From Candidatus Acidiferrum typicum (lineage in GTDB: Bacteria > Acidobacteriota > Terriglobia > Acidiferrales > UBA7541): a stretch of 64,000 bases of DNA. The stretch is from assembly GCA_002478115.1 (NCBI GenBank), contig DLMH01000049.1:13200-77199 (forward strand). The letters run 5' to 3'. Below, in pieces: positions 26,480 through 35,574 of this stretch (within the stretch, counting starts at the first letter, position 1; each line of letters opens with the position of its first letter). The translations under genes were made by a program, and so were the position numbers. The notes under the pieces were generated by a model, which was not told where the DNA came from, made no database searches, and was given only the letters and a program-made list of their open reading frames with translations.

Positions 26480-26607
26480 AATAGGGCATTATACGGGTGT
26501 CCAAAGAACCTCTAAGGGTTTCTAAGGGACATTGGAAAAATCAGTAAGTGGCAATAAACACTGGAATTTAGTGGTTTTTCTTCGGTTTTCTTCAAAGAGC
26601 GAGCTAC

Positions 26608-26626
26608 AATCCCATCGGCTCCACCA
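26608..26626 (+). repeat. attR core
   Basis: Second copy of AATCCCATCGGCTCCACCA, without the rest of the tRNA. Bases on both sides differ from the left copy. It marks the right end of the integrated element. Confidence 0.88.
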
Positions 26627-26672
26627 AATCTCTCCTATTTTCAACACGAGATCCACACGAAGGGCAATTCTG

Positions 26673-26702
26673 TGTAGCGGCCGCCTTCTGAGGCGGGCGC
26701 TT
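26673..26702 (+). repeat. Intergenic repeat, family A
   Basis: Second copy of the 1108-1139 unit, in the 490-bp gap (26627-27119) between attR and the next gene. I see no gene in the rest of that gap. Confidence 0.7.
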
Positions 26703-27119
26703 CGTCTGTGACAGAGCCAGTTGATCGTCCGCGCTTCCAGGGCGAACTCGCAGCAGGGTCTTTTCGTCTCTTTTTGTGGCGATTCCTCCATGTCTCCTGG
26801 TTTCCAACCGGCCCTGCCCTTTTGCCCCCCGGTAAAACCTACACTCATTTCCGTGGCCCAGGCGAAGATTTAGGTTTGCGGAGATAAAAAAGGGGCGGGA
26901 TTTTTCCACTGCGAAACTGCGGCCCCGAACCGCACTCACGCTGTCCGCCTGGCTCACAAGTCCTTCGTTTTAAACCGCTTAGAATTATTTTCCCATGTGA
27001 CCCCAGTCACATTCTTTCGCCCTGTGGAAACCTTATCTTGTGGTAGACAAATTCATCGGTGTTTCAGTATCCTGCTGCTGCCGAAGCCTCCGCTGAAATC
27101 TGTCCAAGGAGTTGTCCAG

Positions 27120-27395
27120 ATGTCCGCCGAACCTGTCACTCAACATTTTCGCGGTGTGTTGTGTCGTCACTGCGGAAAGCCCGTGCGCATTCCCGGCATC
27201 GTAAGCAGGAAGGATAGCGCTTACGTGGGAAAGCACGAGGAGAATGATTCGCAGTTCCTGCTCGTCTCCCGGGTCTTCGTTCTGCGCTGCCGTTCCTGCG
27301 AAAGAGAATCAATCTACGCGATCAATCAGATCGTGGATTGCGCCTTGCCGCAGCCCATGGCAGCCGCAGCTAGTCACAGGGAAGCTGCCCTGTAG
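27120..27395 (+). CDS. Zinc-ribbon-like small protein
   Basis: ATG 27120 is preceded by AAGGAG at 8 bases. The 91-residue product has two CxxC pairs (LCRHCGKPV near 15-20 and LRCRSCERES near 59-64), the layout of a four-Cys zinc ribbon, and a polar tail. A longer frame from 26997 lacks a good start. It is the first chromosomal gene right of the integrated element. Function unknown; a metal-binding structural or regulatory role is likely from the Cys pattern. Confidence 0.65.
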   Translation: MSAEPVTQHFRGVLCRHCGKPVRIPGIVSRKDSAYVGKHEENDSQFLLVSRVFVLRCRSCERESIYAINQIVDCALPQPMAAAASHREAAL

Positions 27396-27511
27396 CCTTT
27401 TCCGGTCGTCCAGTTCCTGGAAATCTCAACTCTTAGCCTCGCTCCCGGACCCAATTCTCTTTTGGCCCCTGCGACCCCGGTATGCCTGTTGCGACTTTGC
27501 GCGCAAGCGTT

Positions 27512-28384
27512 TCAGACTTTCCTAACCACTTCCACCGAGCAGCGCGCATGCATGGCTACCGATTCGCTCACGCTGCCCAGCACGATGCGGTCAAATCCAC
27601 GCCGCCCGTGTGAGCCCATCACGATCAGGTCGGCCTCCCACGAATCGGCCGCCGCCAGGATGGCGCGCGACGGCGTATCCTTCGCTTCGGTCACTTGCCG
27701 CGAGACGCGCAGTCCCGCTTTGCTCAGCAGGTCGGCGCCGCTGGCCGCGGACTCCGCCGCGTGCATCTCGCTTCCTTTGGCCAGTTGCGTCAACTGTTCC
27801 GGCGCATAGTACGGATACTCGCCGATGATCACCGGGAATTCCGGGCACGCGATGATCAGGAACTCCGAGCCTCCCGGCCAGGGCCGCTCGGCCACGGCAT
27901 GCAACGCCATCTGCGCATATTCCGAACCGTCGGTTGGAATCAACACGCGCATTCCCGCGCGTTCCGCGTGGCTCTTCTCCTTCGCCCTTACGATCTCCAC
28001 CGAACAGGCCGCGTGCCGCATCACGGCTTGCGCTGTGCTCCCCAGCAGCAGCCGGCTGAACGCTCCCCGCCCGTGCGATCCCAGCATGACCAAGTCGGCT
28101 TTCCACTCGCTCGCAGTTTTCGGAAGGCCGTGCCGCGGATTGCCGAGCAGCGCCGTGGTGCTTACCGCCCAACCCGCTTTTCTCAATGGCCGCGCGGCTT
28201 CTTCCAGCCCCTCGCTGGTTCTCTGCTTCACTTCTTCCAGCAGCAACGGCGCCCGCGTAAAAAAGTACGGGTCCACCGCCGTCACCAGGCACATCTCCGT
28301 CCCTTTCGGCCACGGTCGCGCCGCCGCTTCCTGAATCACCGCATCCGACGAGGAAGACCCATCGACCGCAATCAGGATTCTCAT
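27512..28384 (-). CDS. Tandem universal stress protein (two UspA domains)
   Basis: 290 residues, two consecutive Usp domains (about 1-140 and 145-290). Each starts with the typical strand (MRILIAVDGSSSSDAV; MRVLIPTDGSEYAQMA) and ends with the nucleotide-binding G-x2-G-x9-G-(S/T) pattern (MLGSHGRGAFSRLLLGSTAQAV; VMGSHGRRGFDRIVLGSVSESV). Both ATP-binding loops look intact. The protein is soluble and probably cytoplasmic, with roles in stress survival typical of the family. A single-gene unit; the 287-bp gap to the fucosidase gene shows no gene. Confidence 0.92.
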   Translation of the reverse strand: MRILIAVDGSSSSDAVIQEAAARPWPKGTEMCLVTAVDPYFFTRAPLLLEEVKQRTSEGLEEAARPLRKAGWAVSTTALLGNPRHGLPKTASEWKADLVMLGSHGRGAFSRLLLGSTAQAVMRHAACSVEIVRAKEKSHAERAGMRVLIPTDGSEYAQMALHAVAERPWPGGSEFLIIACPEFPVIIGEYPYYAPEQLTQLAKGSEMHAAESAASGADLLSKAGLRVSRQVTEAKDTPSRAILAAADSWEADLIVMGSHGRRGFDRIVLGSVSESVAMHARCSVEVVRKV

Positions 28385-28671
28385 CGCGCCCTCCTGCGGC
28401 CCGGTTTATCCAGCCCGCTCCATACAACGCGCTTTCGCGCCGAGCCTCAACCCATACTACTCCCCCGGCTCTCCCACGTGCCGCCGTTTCTTTTTCCCGC
28501 TTCGGCTTCGCGTGGGGAATTCCCTTGAAAAAGTGGCCAAGCGGTCCATATCTTCTGTTAGCCGGCTTCTCCAGATGTGGTTATCGTTGGGCGGTTATCG
28601 TCTTCTGAGGCCAATCACGTTGTAGGATACTAATCGCCGATAGCATTAGGGAAACGAGGTCCTGAACCGTT

Positions 28672-30051
28672 ATGTTTCGCCCAGCACGCTCCGCCGCAAT
28701 GGTCGCAGCAGTACTCTCGACGTTTTGCCTCACGGCAACTCAAGCCGGTCGCGCCCAGAACTTTACCGACATCAAGCCCTCGCCACAACAGGCAGCGTGG
28801 CAGGATCTCGAATTCGGAGTCATCATCCATTTCGGCCCAAACACGTTCTTGGATCGCGAGTGGGGTGACGGCACGGCCAGCCCCAACGTATTCGCTCCCA
28901 TGCAGTTTGATCCGGAACAGTGGATGCGCGCGATCAAAGCGGCTGGCGCAACGTATGTGGTTATGGTGGCCAAGCACCACGACGGTTTCTGTTTATGGCC
29001 CACCGCCCAAACCGGCTACAGCGTGAAAAGCAGCCCCTGGGAGAATGGGCGTGGCGATGTGGTGCGGCGAGCCTCCGAAGCTGCGCGAAAATTTGGCCTG
29101 GCCTTCGGCGTTTATCTTTCTCCCTGGGACCGCCACGAGCCGAAGTACAAGAACTCCGCGGAATATGACGATTACTACATTGCGGAAATGGAGGAACTCG
29201 CCTCAGGCTACGGTAACCTCGTGGAATTTTGGCTGGATGGAGCAGGCAGTGCCGGCCATGTTTACAATTTCCCGCGCATCATCGAAAATCTCCGCGTCTA
29301 TCAGCCGAATTCTCTGATATTTGCTGACGCGGCCCTTCTTGAATATGCCGATATCCGCTGGGCAGGGAATGAGGATGGAACCATTCCTTATGAAAACTGG
29401 AACGTCCTCGACCGCCACGGATATCTTCGCTGGCGGCCGGTTGAAGCGGATACACCGCTTCATAAGCAGCACTGGTTCTGGCATCCCAACGATGAAGCCA
29501 CGCTTAAATCCGTGGCGGAACTCGTTACCACCTATGAAGAAACGATCGGCCGGGGCGGCCAGTTGATGCTCGGTCTCGCTCCTGACCGCCGTGGCCTGCT
29601 GCCCGAAGCAGATGTAAAACGCCTGGAAGAATTCGGTGCCGTCATTCGCAAGCGCTACGGGGAAAATCTAATGGCGAAGGAACACACTCTCCTCCACCAG
29701 CCCACCGACGCGGCACTGGATGGTGATCCCGATACGTTCTGGTCTGCGCCGGCTGGATCTCACCACACTGTGCTCGAGGCCAATTTTGCGAAGCCGGTGA
29801 CTTTTGACCATTCGCTCGTCATGGAATGGCTGAACGATGGGCAGCACGTCGAGCGCTTCCGAATCGAGGCGTGGACTGGCAAAAGCTGGAAATCCCTCGT
29901 GGAAGGCAGCGCGATCGGTCACAAGCGCATCGACCATTTCGCGCCCGTAACTGCTTCTCGAATTCGCCTGAACATCCTCGCCTCATCGGGGGAAGCCCAT
30001 ATCAGGGAATTCCAGATCTTTAACGCCGGAAGCGATCTTGGTACGCCTTAA
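28672..30051 (+). CDS. Alpha-L-fucosidase, GH29, with C-terminal discoidin-like domain
   Basis: Exported glycosidase removing alpha-L-fucose from glycans. It has a signal peptide (cleavage near ATQAGRAQ), then the GH29 barrel: FGVIIHFGPNTFLDREWG, VMVAKHHDGFCLWPT (conserved HHDGF), VYLSPWDRHEP, and LVEFWLDGAG with the nucleophile Asp at about 190. Residues 340-459 look like an F5/8-type discoidin domain (DGDPDTFWSAPAG, RFRIEAWTGKSWK, ASRIRLNIL). The length of 459 residues fits. The next gene, on the other strand, is another glycosidase, suggesting a loose polysaccharide-use cluster. No strong ribosome binding site is visible. Confidence 0.9.
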   Translation: MFRPARSAAMVAAVLSTFCLTATQAGRAQNFTDIKPSPQQAAWQDLEFGVIIHFGPNTFLDREWGDGTASPNVFAPMQFDPEQWMRAIKAAGATYVVMVAKHHDGFCLWPTAQTGYSVKSSPWENGRGDVVRRASEAARKFGLAFGVYLSPWDRHEPKYKNSAEYDDYYIAEMEELASGYGNLVEFWLDGAGSAGHVYNFPRIIENLRVYQPNSLIFADAALLEYADIRWAGNEDGTIPYENWNVLDRHGYLRWRPVEADTPLHKQHWFWHPNDEATLKSVAELVTTYEETIGRGGQLMLGLAPDRRGLLPEADVKRLEEFGAVIRKRYGENLMAKEHTLLHQPTDAALDGDPDTFWSAPAGSHHTVLEANFAKPVTFDHSLVMEWLNDGQHVERFRIEAWTGKSWKSLVEGSAIGHKRIDHFAPVTASRIRLNILASSGEAHIREFQIFNAGSDLGTP

Positions 30052-30225
30052 ACAAGCAGGCGGATGGGCGATCCTCTCAAATTTCCTAGCCACTCCACTA
30101 AGCCTGAAATCCGAAGTTGGCCAATTGCAGGCGAGCTCGTCTTATTTTGTTCCCATCGATTGTCCCGGGAAAATCCTACTTCGCCGAAGTTGGATTTTGT
30201 CATTTCATCCCCCACCCGATATTTG

Positions 30226-30281
30226 TCATTCCGACCGGAGGGACGGCGCTTTTTGCCGTCCCGGAGCGGAGGAATCTCTCT
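30226..30281 (+). repeat. Intergenic repeat, family B (tcattccga...ggaatctct)
   Basis: A TCATTCCGA...GGAATCTCT unit enclosing a perfect hairpin (GGGACGGC 30240-30247, GCCGTCCC 30255-30262, loop GCTTTTT). Related units occur near 38644, 44349 and 45206-45291. It lies in the gap 30052-30343 between convergent glycosidase genes, which has no gene. Confidence 0.6.
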
Positions 30282-30343
30282 GCAACTTCGGATTACAGGA
30301 TTAATCGAGCGTCGAAGTGCTGCCTGGAATGATCTCCATCAGC

Positions 30344-31990
30344 CTAGTAGGTACCCAGCGACACGCGCAGCACTTGCGGTGCGGAAGTAAAGTTCAGTCC
30401 CCAGTCCGTTTGATCTCCGTTCCAGATGCGTACGAACTTGAATTTTCCGTCTTCGTAAGTTCCTTCTTCCACCCGCAGGAACTGCCGCTGCTTCCCTGAT
30501 GCAGTATCCGCCACGTGGAAGTCAACGCGGCAGAAGAATCCCGCCACCAGGAATTCGTCGACTCCAAGCTGTGCAACCAAGGCGCGTCCCGTAGGTTCGG
30601 GATTGCCCGGCGGATTCTCCCCGGGACCAAACTGTCCCAGCCCGTACGACACCAGAACCTTCCATGGCCCAAACTCCAGCGATTCCAACGGCTTCCCCTT
30701 CTCCTCCACAACAGCCTGCAACTTCCCCTCAAAGTTCAGCCGGGCAATTTCGCGGTCCATCGGCCCGATCAGTTTGTAATTCAGCGCGAAAGGTTCGAGC
30801 CCTTCTTCAGCGATCCGCGTAGCTCCGAGCGGCGTGTTCGAGTATCCCGTGTAGTCCATGCCGAAAGGAGAAAATCCGATCGCCTGGTGGCCGAGCGCGG
30901 CGAAGAAATATCGCGAATACGCGGGGCTGTTGCCGGTCTCCGGCACGAACAGCGCATTGTCCGGGCGATGATAGAGCTCCAACACCTTTAAATACGGGGC
31001 GCTCTCGCTCATGTAAATATCTGGTGCGAGCAGATCAATGGACGGTGCCGCAGCCTTCCAGATGGCTATGACATTATCGGTCGGCCCGCCGCTCTCGTAG
31101 CTTGGCGGACGTCCCGGGTTCAGGGGATTTCTCAGCGCGGCGTTCACATAAAGTGGCAATGGATAAACCGCTTTCCCCGCAGCCGCTACCTGCTCGATGT
31201 ATCGCGCCACCGACCACGCGTGAAAAAACTCTTCCGCATCGTCGCCAAACACTTGCTGCCAGTTCGCCGATGCCGTACCGGCCTGCTTGTGCAATGCCGT
31301 GAGCAACTCCGCGGGCACCGGCGCTTCAAACAGCTTTTGCGCCGCCGGCGAGTAGTCCCGCACATTCCCCCACGTGCCGGGTTCATTCTCCACTTGCACC
31401 ATCAACACCGTGTGCTGGCCGTCGGCTGTCTTCAGGTGGCCCATCAGCGCCGTGAATGCCGCCGCATCTGCCTTTAGCGCCGCAGCCGCATAAGGTGATG
31501 GCGAGTCCACTGCGCGCCCGTTCGCGCCCCTCATGCGCGGAGCAAGCTCCGGCGTGCGCTTCAACCACAGTGGCATGTAATGCGAACTGCCATTCTTCCA
31601 CGTGCCAAACCACAGCAGCACAAGGTGCACGTGGTGCTCGCGCGCTTGGGCCAGCAGCGTATCCAGCACCGTGTAGTCGAACTGCCCCTTCTCCGGCTCG
31701 AACTGCTCCCAATACACCGGCATCTCCACCGTGTTCGCATGCAAGTACTCAATCGCCGGCCAGACTTTCGGCAGCATCGCAGGCCACGCGCTCGAGTTAT
31801 TCACTTGCGCGCCCAGCATCAAGTACGGCGCGCCTTCCACAAATAAGCCATAGCGCCCGTCTTTCTGCACAATTTTAGGTAGTGGCTGATCCTTGGACTG
31901 TGCGTGGAGCACGCGCGCCGCACCGCCCGTCATCAGCGTGACCAGACAAAAAGCGATGCGCAGAACATTTCTGAGGCTGCAATTATTCAT
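30344..31990 (-). CDS. Exported GH35-like beta-galactosidase (DUF5597-type)
   Basis: The product starts at ATG 31990, where GGAGG lies 8 bases upstream, and has 548 residues with a signal peptide (VLRIAFCLVTLMTGGAARVLHAQ). A TIM barrel follows: YLMLGAQVNNSSAWP, NTVEMPVYWEQFEPEKGQFDY, LVLLWFGTWKN, and VLMVQVENEPGTWG, where the E of NEP is the expected acid/base. FVPETGNSPAYSRYFF has the likely nucleophile Glu. The C-terminal beta domain (from about 400) fits DUF5597. These enzymes act on beta-galactosides in periplasm or outside. It is convergent with the fucosidase gene. Confidence 0.85.
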   Translation of the reverse strand: MNNCSLRNVLRIAFCLVTLMTGGAARVLHAQSKDQPLPKIVQKDGRYGLFVEGAPYLMLGAQVNNSSAWPAMLPKVWPAIEYLHANTVEMPVYWEQFEPEKGQFDYTVLDTLLAQAREHHVHLVLLWFGTWKNGSSHYMPLWLKRTPELAPRMRGANGRAVDSPSPYAAAALKADAAAFTALMGHLKTADGQHTVLMVQVENEPGTWGNVRDYSPAAQKLFEAPVPAELLTALHKQAGTASANWQQVFGDDAEEFFHAWSVARYIEQVAAAGKAVYPLPLYVNAALRNPLNPGRPPSYESGGPTDNVIAIWKAAAPSIDLLAPDIYMSESAPYLKVLELYHRPDNALFVPETGNSPAYSRYFFAALGHQAIGFSPFGMDYTGYSNTPLGATRIAEEGLEPFALNYKLIGPMDREIARLNFEGKLQAVVEEKGKPLESLEFGPWKVLVSYGLGQFGPGENPPGNPEPTGRALVAQLGVDEFLVAGFFCRVDFHVADTASGKQRQFLRVEEGTYEDGKFKFVRIWNGDQTDWGLNFTSAPQVLRVSLGTY

Positions 31991-32221
31991 GAGAAAGGCC
32001 TCCGTTGTTTCATTACCAGCACTCAATCGATGCCAGTATAGCGCTTGCGCAATAAACAGCTCCTTAAAGTCGCCGGAGAATTCACGAGCATCCGCTCACA
32101 CGTCCTCAGCGCCTATAATCTCGGCCCATCGGAATCCGCCTCACTTCCACCGTCCACATTAGTTGAGTTGCGCCTCCACTCTCAGGCACAATCACATTTC
32201 GGGCGGCGACGGGAGTTTCCC

Positions 32222-32569
32222 ATGGCGGGCGTGAAAATCCTCAACATCGAAGCCGGCATGCCCACGGTCGAAGAAGCTCGCCAGATTCTCCTCGCCGAAT
32301 TGAAGCACGCCAAACAGAGTGGCGTCGCCGCTGTGAAAATCATTCACGGCTACGGCTCCACGGGGAAGGGAGGTGCGCTGCGTGGCGCGCTTCGCACATC
32401 ATTGCTGCGGCGCAAGAAAGAAGGAATGGTCACCCGCGTCATCTTCGGCGAGAAGTGGAGCGTCTTCGAGGACGACGCGCGCTACGCCATCGAACATTGC
32501 CCCGATTTGCGCAACGACCGCGACCTCAACCACAGCAATGAAGGCATCACCATCGCCGTGCTGGTATAG
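32222..32569 (+). CDS. Smr-domain protein
   Basis: 115 residues, essentially one Smr domain: LNIEAGMPTVEEARQILLAEL, then VKIIHGYGSTGKGGALRGAL, the H-G-x-G motif typical of Smr, and a final ITIAVLV strand. Smr domains are nucleases or nucleic-acid binders found in MutS2 and in stand-alone proteins. ATG 32222 follows GGGAG; an upstream extension to 32045 is not credible. No MutS part is nearby, so the role is unclear. Confidence 0.85.
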   Translation: MAGVKILNIEAGMPTVEEARQILLAELKHAKQSGVAAVKIIHGYGSTGKGGALRGALRTSLLRRKKEGMVTRVIFGEKWSVFEDDARYAIEHCPDLRNDRDLNHSNEGITIAVLV

Positions 32570-32604
32570 TGTTGTGTGCTACAAGTTCGTTGCACTTTTC
32601 TTTC

Positions 32605-32666
32605 GGGGGTCAGGGCTTCAGCCCTGACATAAGGCCTGCAAAATGAATTGGGCTTCAGCCCCTGAA
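32605..32666 (+). repeat. Palindromic intergenic repeat, family C (cagggcttcagccctg)
   Basis: TCAGGGCTTCAGCCCTGA at 32610-32627 is a palindrome around TT; a second part, GGGCTTCAGCCCCTGA, lies at 32651-32666. The same design (X-CTTCAG-X') recurs in units at 36533, 38522, 38790, 38859, 38945 and 51004. Confidence 0.65.
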
Positions 32667-32750
32667 GACTCTGGACAACTTCACATCATTTTCGGTAAAG
32701 AATACTGGTAGTGCGGCCCGGCAACACTCTGTCCCCGAAACTCGAAACTC

Positions 32751-33092
32751 ATGACCACTTCACCAACCACTTTCGCCGATTCCTCTTCTTCCTTCAGCCA
32801 CCTCCCTCGCCGTATATTCTTCGCGGCGCTCGCCCTGTTCTTGCTCGTCTATCTCGGCGACTTTCTTTGGTTTCAACTCCGCGTGCATTACCCCGCTGCG
32901 GGCCCCACCACCAGCAGCGTCCACCGCTTTCGCCTTCTCGCCATTCCGCTCAAAAACAACAAAGTCGAATACCAGCTTGACTCCCAGAAGCCCGAAGAGG
33001 ACCTCCCTTGCGCCCGCTCCCTTTTTCCCCATGCCGGAATCCGCCCGTGCTGGTATGTCACCCGCCACGCCAAAGATCCCATCTCCATGTAG
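32751..33092 (+). CDS. Small single-span membrane protein
   Basis: 113 residues: Ser/Thr-rich N-terminus, a membrane helix at about 22-42 (IFFAALALFLLVYLGDFLWF) and a 70-residue tail with FRLLAIPLKNNKVEYQ, LPCARSLFPHAGIRPCWYVTRH (two Cys). Similar small proteins are, from memory, frequent in acidobacteria. Function unknown. ATG 32751 is the only plausible start; the ribosome binding site is weak. Confidence 0.55.
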   Translation: MTTSPTTFADSSSSFSHLPRRIFFAALALFLLVYLGDFLWFQLRVHYPAAGPTTSSVHRFRLLAIPLKNNKVEYQLDSQKPEEDLPCARSLFPHAGIRPCWYVTRHAKDPISM

Positions 33093-33254
33093 CTTCCCCC
33101 ACTACTTAGCCGCGCCCCGGCACGCGCCTGAGATTCTTCGGCACAAGAGCAATGAGGATGCGCCCACCCTTTGTACAACCCGCAAAGGGTAGGCCACCCA
33201 CTCCTTTGCCTTTTGTCACTCCCCAGTTATTTTCTAAAGTGGTATCCTGCCCGT

Positions 33255-34052
33255 GTGCAACCCAAATTCAAGCCAAAGGCGGCGCCACCCGCAAACCTGA
33301 TCTGCCTCGTTGGCCTCATCTGCGCGAGTTTGTTCGTGTTAAGTGCTTGTCGGATGAAAGACAAGTGGGCTGGACAGACTCTTTCAGTTGACTACGTGTG
33401 GGATTCTGACTTCCACATCCTCCATGTTCAAGACAACACCGGCAAAGACATAGACAACCACAATCTGAATGTGAAGATTGTGCGGGAGGCCAAGCTTGTA
33501 CTCCCGCACTTGATACAAATTGAGAGGCTAAGCCACGCCCGAGGAACTTTTCACATTAGATTCTATTCTAGTGGGGCGACTGAAATTCTTGAAGCAAGAT
33601 TGGGGCCTGATAGTTACGGCTCGAGATTCATACAAGACCCTGAGGTAACGCTTCTCATGGTAAGGGCTCACGCGGGCGACCCGGATCAGGTTCGAGAGAT
33701 ACTTGACAAAAGTGACAACGTCAATGCCACAGACCAACTCGGTAATACGGCACTGATGTATGCCATAGGTTCCAAACGTGTCGAAGTTCTTCGTTTACTG
33801 CTATCACATGGGGCCGATGTAAACATGCGCAATCGTGAAGGCGAGACGGCGCTGACGCTTAGCGTGTTTTCCGGACAACCGGAAATGATCAAGGAACTGG
33901 CAGAGCATGGAGCTGTCTTGAACTGCAACGATGCAATCGAAAGAGAGGCTTACTTGGGAGCGTATCGGCGGAAACATGCGCGCCCTGACGTTATCCCGTA
34001 TTTGAAGAAAATTTCTGTCAACTGCGGTACGGTGCAAAAGAATGTCAACTAA
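33255..34052 (+). CDS. Ankyrin-repeat lipoprotein
   Basis: From GTG 33255 the product has 265 residues. The lipobox LSAC ends a hydrophobic segment (NLICLVGLICASLFVLSAC), indicating a lipid-anchored envelope protein. The middle is a beta-rich region of unknown type (about 35-120). From about 125 on there are ankyrin repeats (NATDQLGNTALMYAIGSKRVEVLRLLLSHGADVN then MRNREGETALTLSVFSGQPEMIKELAEHGA), normally protein-binding. The base composition is lower in G+C than in the flanking genes. A longer frame to 33171 adds nothing recognisable. Confidence 0.7.
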   Translation: MQPKFKPKAAPPANLICLVGLICASLFVLSACRMKDKWAGQTLSVDYVWDSDFHILHVQDNTGKDIDNHNLNVKIVREAKLVLPHLIQIERLSHARGTFHIRFYSSGATEILEARLGPDSYGSRFIQDPEVTLLMVRAHAGDPDQVREILDKSDNVNATDQLGNTALMYAIGSKRVEVLRLLLSHGADVNMRNREGETALTLSVFSGQPEMIKELAEHGAVLNCNDAIEREAYLGAYRRKHARPDVIPYLKKISVNCGTVQKNVN

Positions 34053-34194
34053 TTTTGTGGATGGCCCGGCCGATAAATCGGAAGTAAACCCGGGCGTGTG
34101 GCGCAGGATCAGCGCGCCGCGGCAGCTTCGTGTGGTTCGCTTGCACTTCTTTCGAAACTAAAAACTAACAACGGATAACCTAAAACTATCTTCC

Positions 34195-35238
34195 TCACCC
34201 CGCCGCGGCCAGCGCTTCCCGTTTCCTCGCCTCGTCCCACAGCGCGATGTACGGCTTGAGTTCCGCCATCATCCGCGCGAACTGGTTGAAGTCCAGCGAT
34301 TGCGCCCCATCACTAATCGCCTTTTCCGGCGCGGGATGCGTTTCCACGATCAATCCATCCGCGCCGATGGCCACGCCCGCCCGCGCCAACGCCGGCACCA
34401 GGCTGCGCTTCCCCGTCGCGTGGCTTGGATCCAAAATCACCGGCAGGTGCGTCAATTCATTCAGCACCGGGATCGCCGAAATGTCGCAGGTATTCCGCGT
34501 CGCCGTCTCGAACGTGCGAATGCCGCGCTCGCACAGGATCACCTCCGGATTCCCATGCGCCACGATATACTCCGCGCTCATCAGCAATTCCTTGATCGTG
34601 CTGCTCAATCCCCGCTTCAGCAGCACCGGCCGCCCGCACTTCCCAAGCGCCTTCAGCAGCATGAAGTTCTGCATGTTTCGCGCGCCCACCTGCATCACGT
34701 CCGCGTACTTCGCCACCAGCTCGACGTCGCGATCCCCCATCACCTCGGTGACGATCGCCAGCCCCGTGGCCTTCTTGGCCTTTTGCAGCAGCTTCAATCC
34801 TTCCTCTTCCATCCCCTGGAAATCGTACGGCGACGTGCGCGGCTTGAACGCGCCCCCGCGCAGCAATTTCGCCCCGGCCTTCGCCACCGCTTCCGCCGTG
34901 CGCATGATCTGTTCCTCGGACTCCACCGAACACGGTCCCGCGATCACGATAAACTCATCGCCGCCAATCTCCGTCCCGTTCACGCGGATGCGCGTCTTCC
35001 CCCGGCGGAACTCCTTGCTCACAAACTTGTACGGCGCCGTGATGCGCATGACGCTATCCACCTGCGGCAACGCCTCCACCGATTCCATGCACGGGGTCAC
35101 GTCGCCCACGCCCACCACGCCGATCACCACACGCTCCTCGCCTTCGATCGAGTGCACTTTGTACCCGAAGTGCTTCACAATCGCGCAGACTTCATCGATC
35201 TCTTCCCGCTTCGAGTGCAGCTTCATCGAAATAATCAT
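34195..35238 (-). CDS. aroF: 3-deoxy-7-phosphoheptulonate (DAHP) synthase
   Basis: First enzyme of the shikimate pathway: condenses phosphoenolpyruvate and erythrose 4-phosphate. The 347-residue product is of type I-beta with an N-terminal ferredoxin-like (FL/ACT-like) regulatory domain (1-75, [20 protein letters not shown]) and the barrel: [58 protein letters not shown], and [12 protein letters not shown], all catalytic or metal landmarks. ATG 35238 follows AAGGGA. Upstream on the same strand lies an aromatic-rich leader peptide and a terminator, strongly suggesting control by attenuation. Confidence 0.96.
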   Translation of the reverse strand: MIISMKLHSKREEIDEVCAIVKHFGYKVHSIEGEERVVIGVVGVGDVTPCMESVEALPQVDSVMRITAPYKFVSKEFRRGKTRIRVNGTEIGGDEFIVIAGPCSVESEEQIMRTAEAVAKAGAKLLRGGAFKPRTSPYDFQGMEEEGLKLLQKAKKATGLAIVTEVMGDRDVELVAKYADVMQVGARNMQNFMLLKALGKCGRPVLLKRGLSSTIKELLMSAEYIVAHGNPEVILCERGIRTFETATRNTCDISAIPVLNELTHLPVILDPSHATGKRSLVPALARAGVAIGADGLIVETHPAPEKAISDGAQSLDFNQFARMMAELKPYIALWDEARKREALAAAG

Positions 35239-35297
35239 CTTCGTTTCCCTTTTTCCTTTGGCTGGCCGCAGCCAGCCCGAATTCTCCGTCCCAAAAC

Positions 35298-35323
35298 AAA
35301 AAAACCCACTCTTTGCGAGTGGG
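35298..35323 (-). terminator. Intrinsic terminator in the aroF leader (attenuator)
   Basis: On the minus strand CCCACTC, loop GCAAA, GAGTGGG, then seven Ts (35298-35304). It lies 60 bases before the aroF start, so it would stop transcription ahead of the gene. Its 5' strand can instead pair with GAGTGGGCC inside the leader peptide gene. Confidence 0.85.
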
Positions 35324-35366
35324 CCGCGACTTCACGTTTTCGCAGTATTTAGACGATGGCCCACTC
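35317..35366 (-). promoter_or_regulatory. Antiterminator pairing of the aroF attenuator
   Basis: GAGTGGGCC of the transcript (35366-35358) is fully complementary to GGCCCACTC (35325-35317), the 5' strand of the terminator. Pairing here excludes the terminator. The upstream partner lies in codons 20-22 of the leader peptide, just past the aromatic codons, as needed for control by ribosome stalling. Confidence 0.8.
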
Positions 35367-35423
35367 CTCCCGGATGCTCCGGTACGTAAATCGCCAATAA
35401 TACGAGTAGGCCTTCAAATTCAT
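35349..35423 (-). CDS. Aromatic-rich leader peptide of aroF
   Basis: A 24-codon reading frame (ATG 35423, TAA 35349) whose codons 6-14 read Y S Y Y W R F T Y, with a second Trp at codon 21. Four Tyr, two Trp and one Phe in 24 residues upstream of DAHP synthase is what a classical attenuation leader looks like. Stalling of a ribosome at Tyr/Trp/Phe codons would leave the antiterminator strand (35358-35366) free and let transcription reach aroF; unhindered translation to the stop would cover it. The ribosome binding site is weak (GGCGGA). Confidence 0.8.
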   Translation of the reverse strand: MNLKAYSYYWRFTYRSIREEWAIV

Positions 35424-35574
35424 GTCCGCCAGTTTATCGGTTCTGTCCAAAAACGCAAGCCACAATTCGCTTATTCCCGCTATTAGGCCGCGCAATACTC
35501 CGCAGCCCGCATCAACACAGCGTCAATGCAGATGAACAGAATCAGTGCAGAGGAACAACATCGATACAGCCAGA

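Noticed and set aside
3575..26607. Search for VirB/Tra mating-pore genes in the element
   Set aside because: No VirB4-type ATPase or other pore components; the only conjugation ATPase is the coupling protein, so it is not called a full conjugative element.
34247..35389. Two long plus-strand frames of 380 and 350 codons
   Set aside because: Both are antisense to aroF, whose catalytic motifs are complete.
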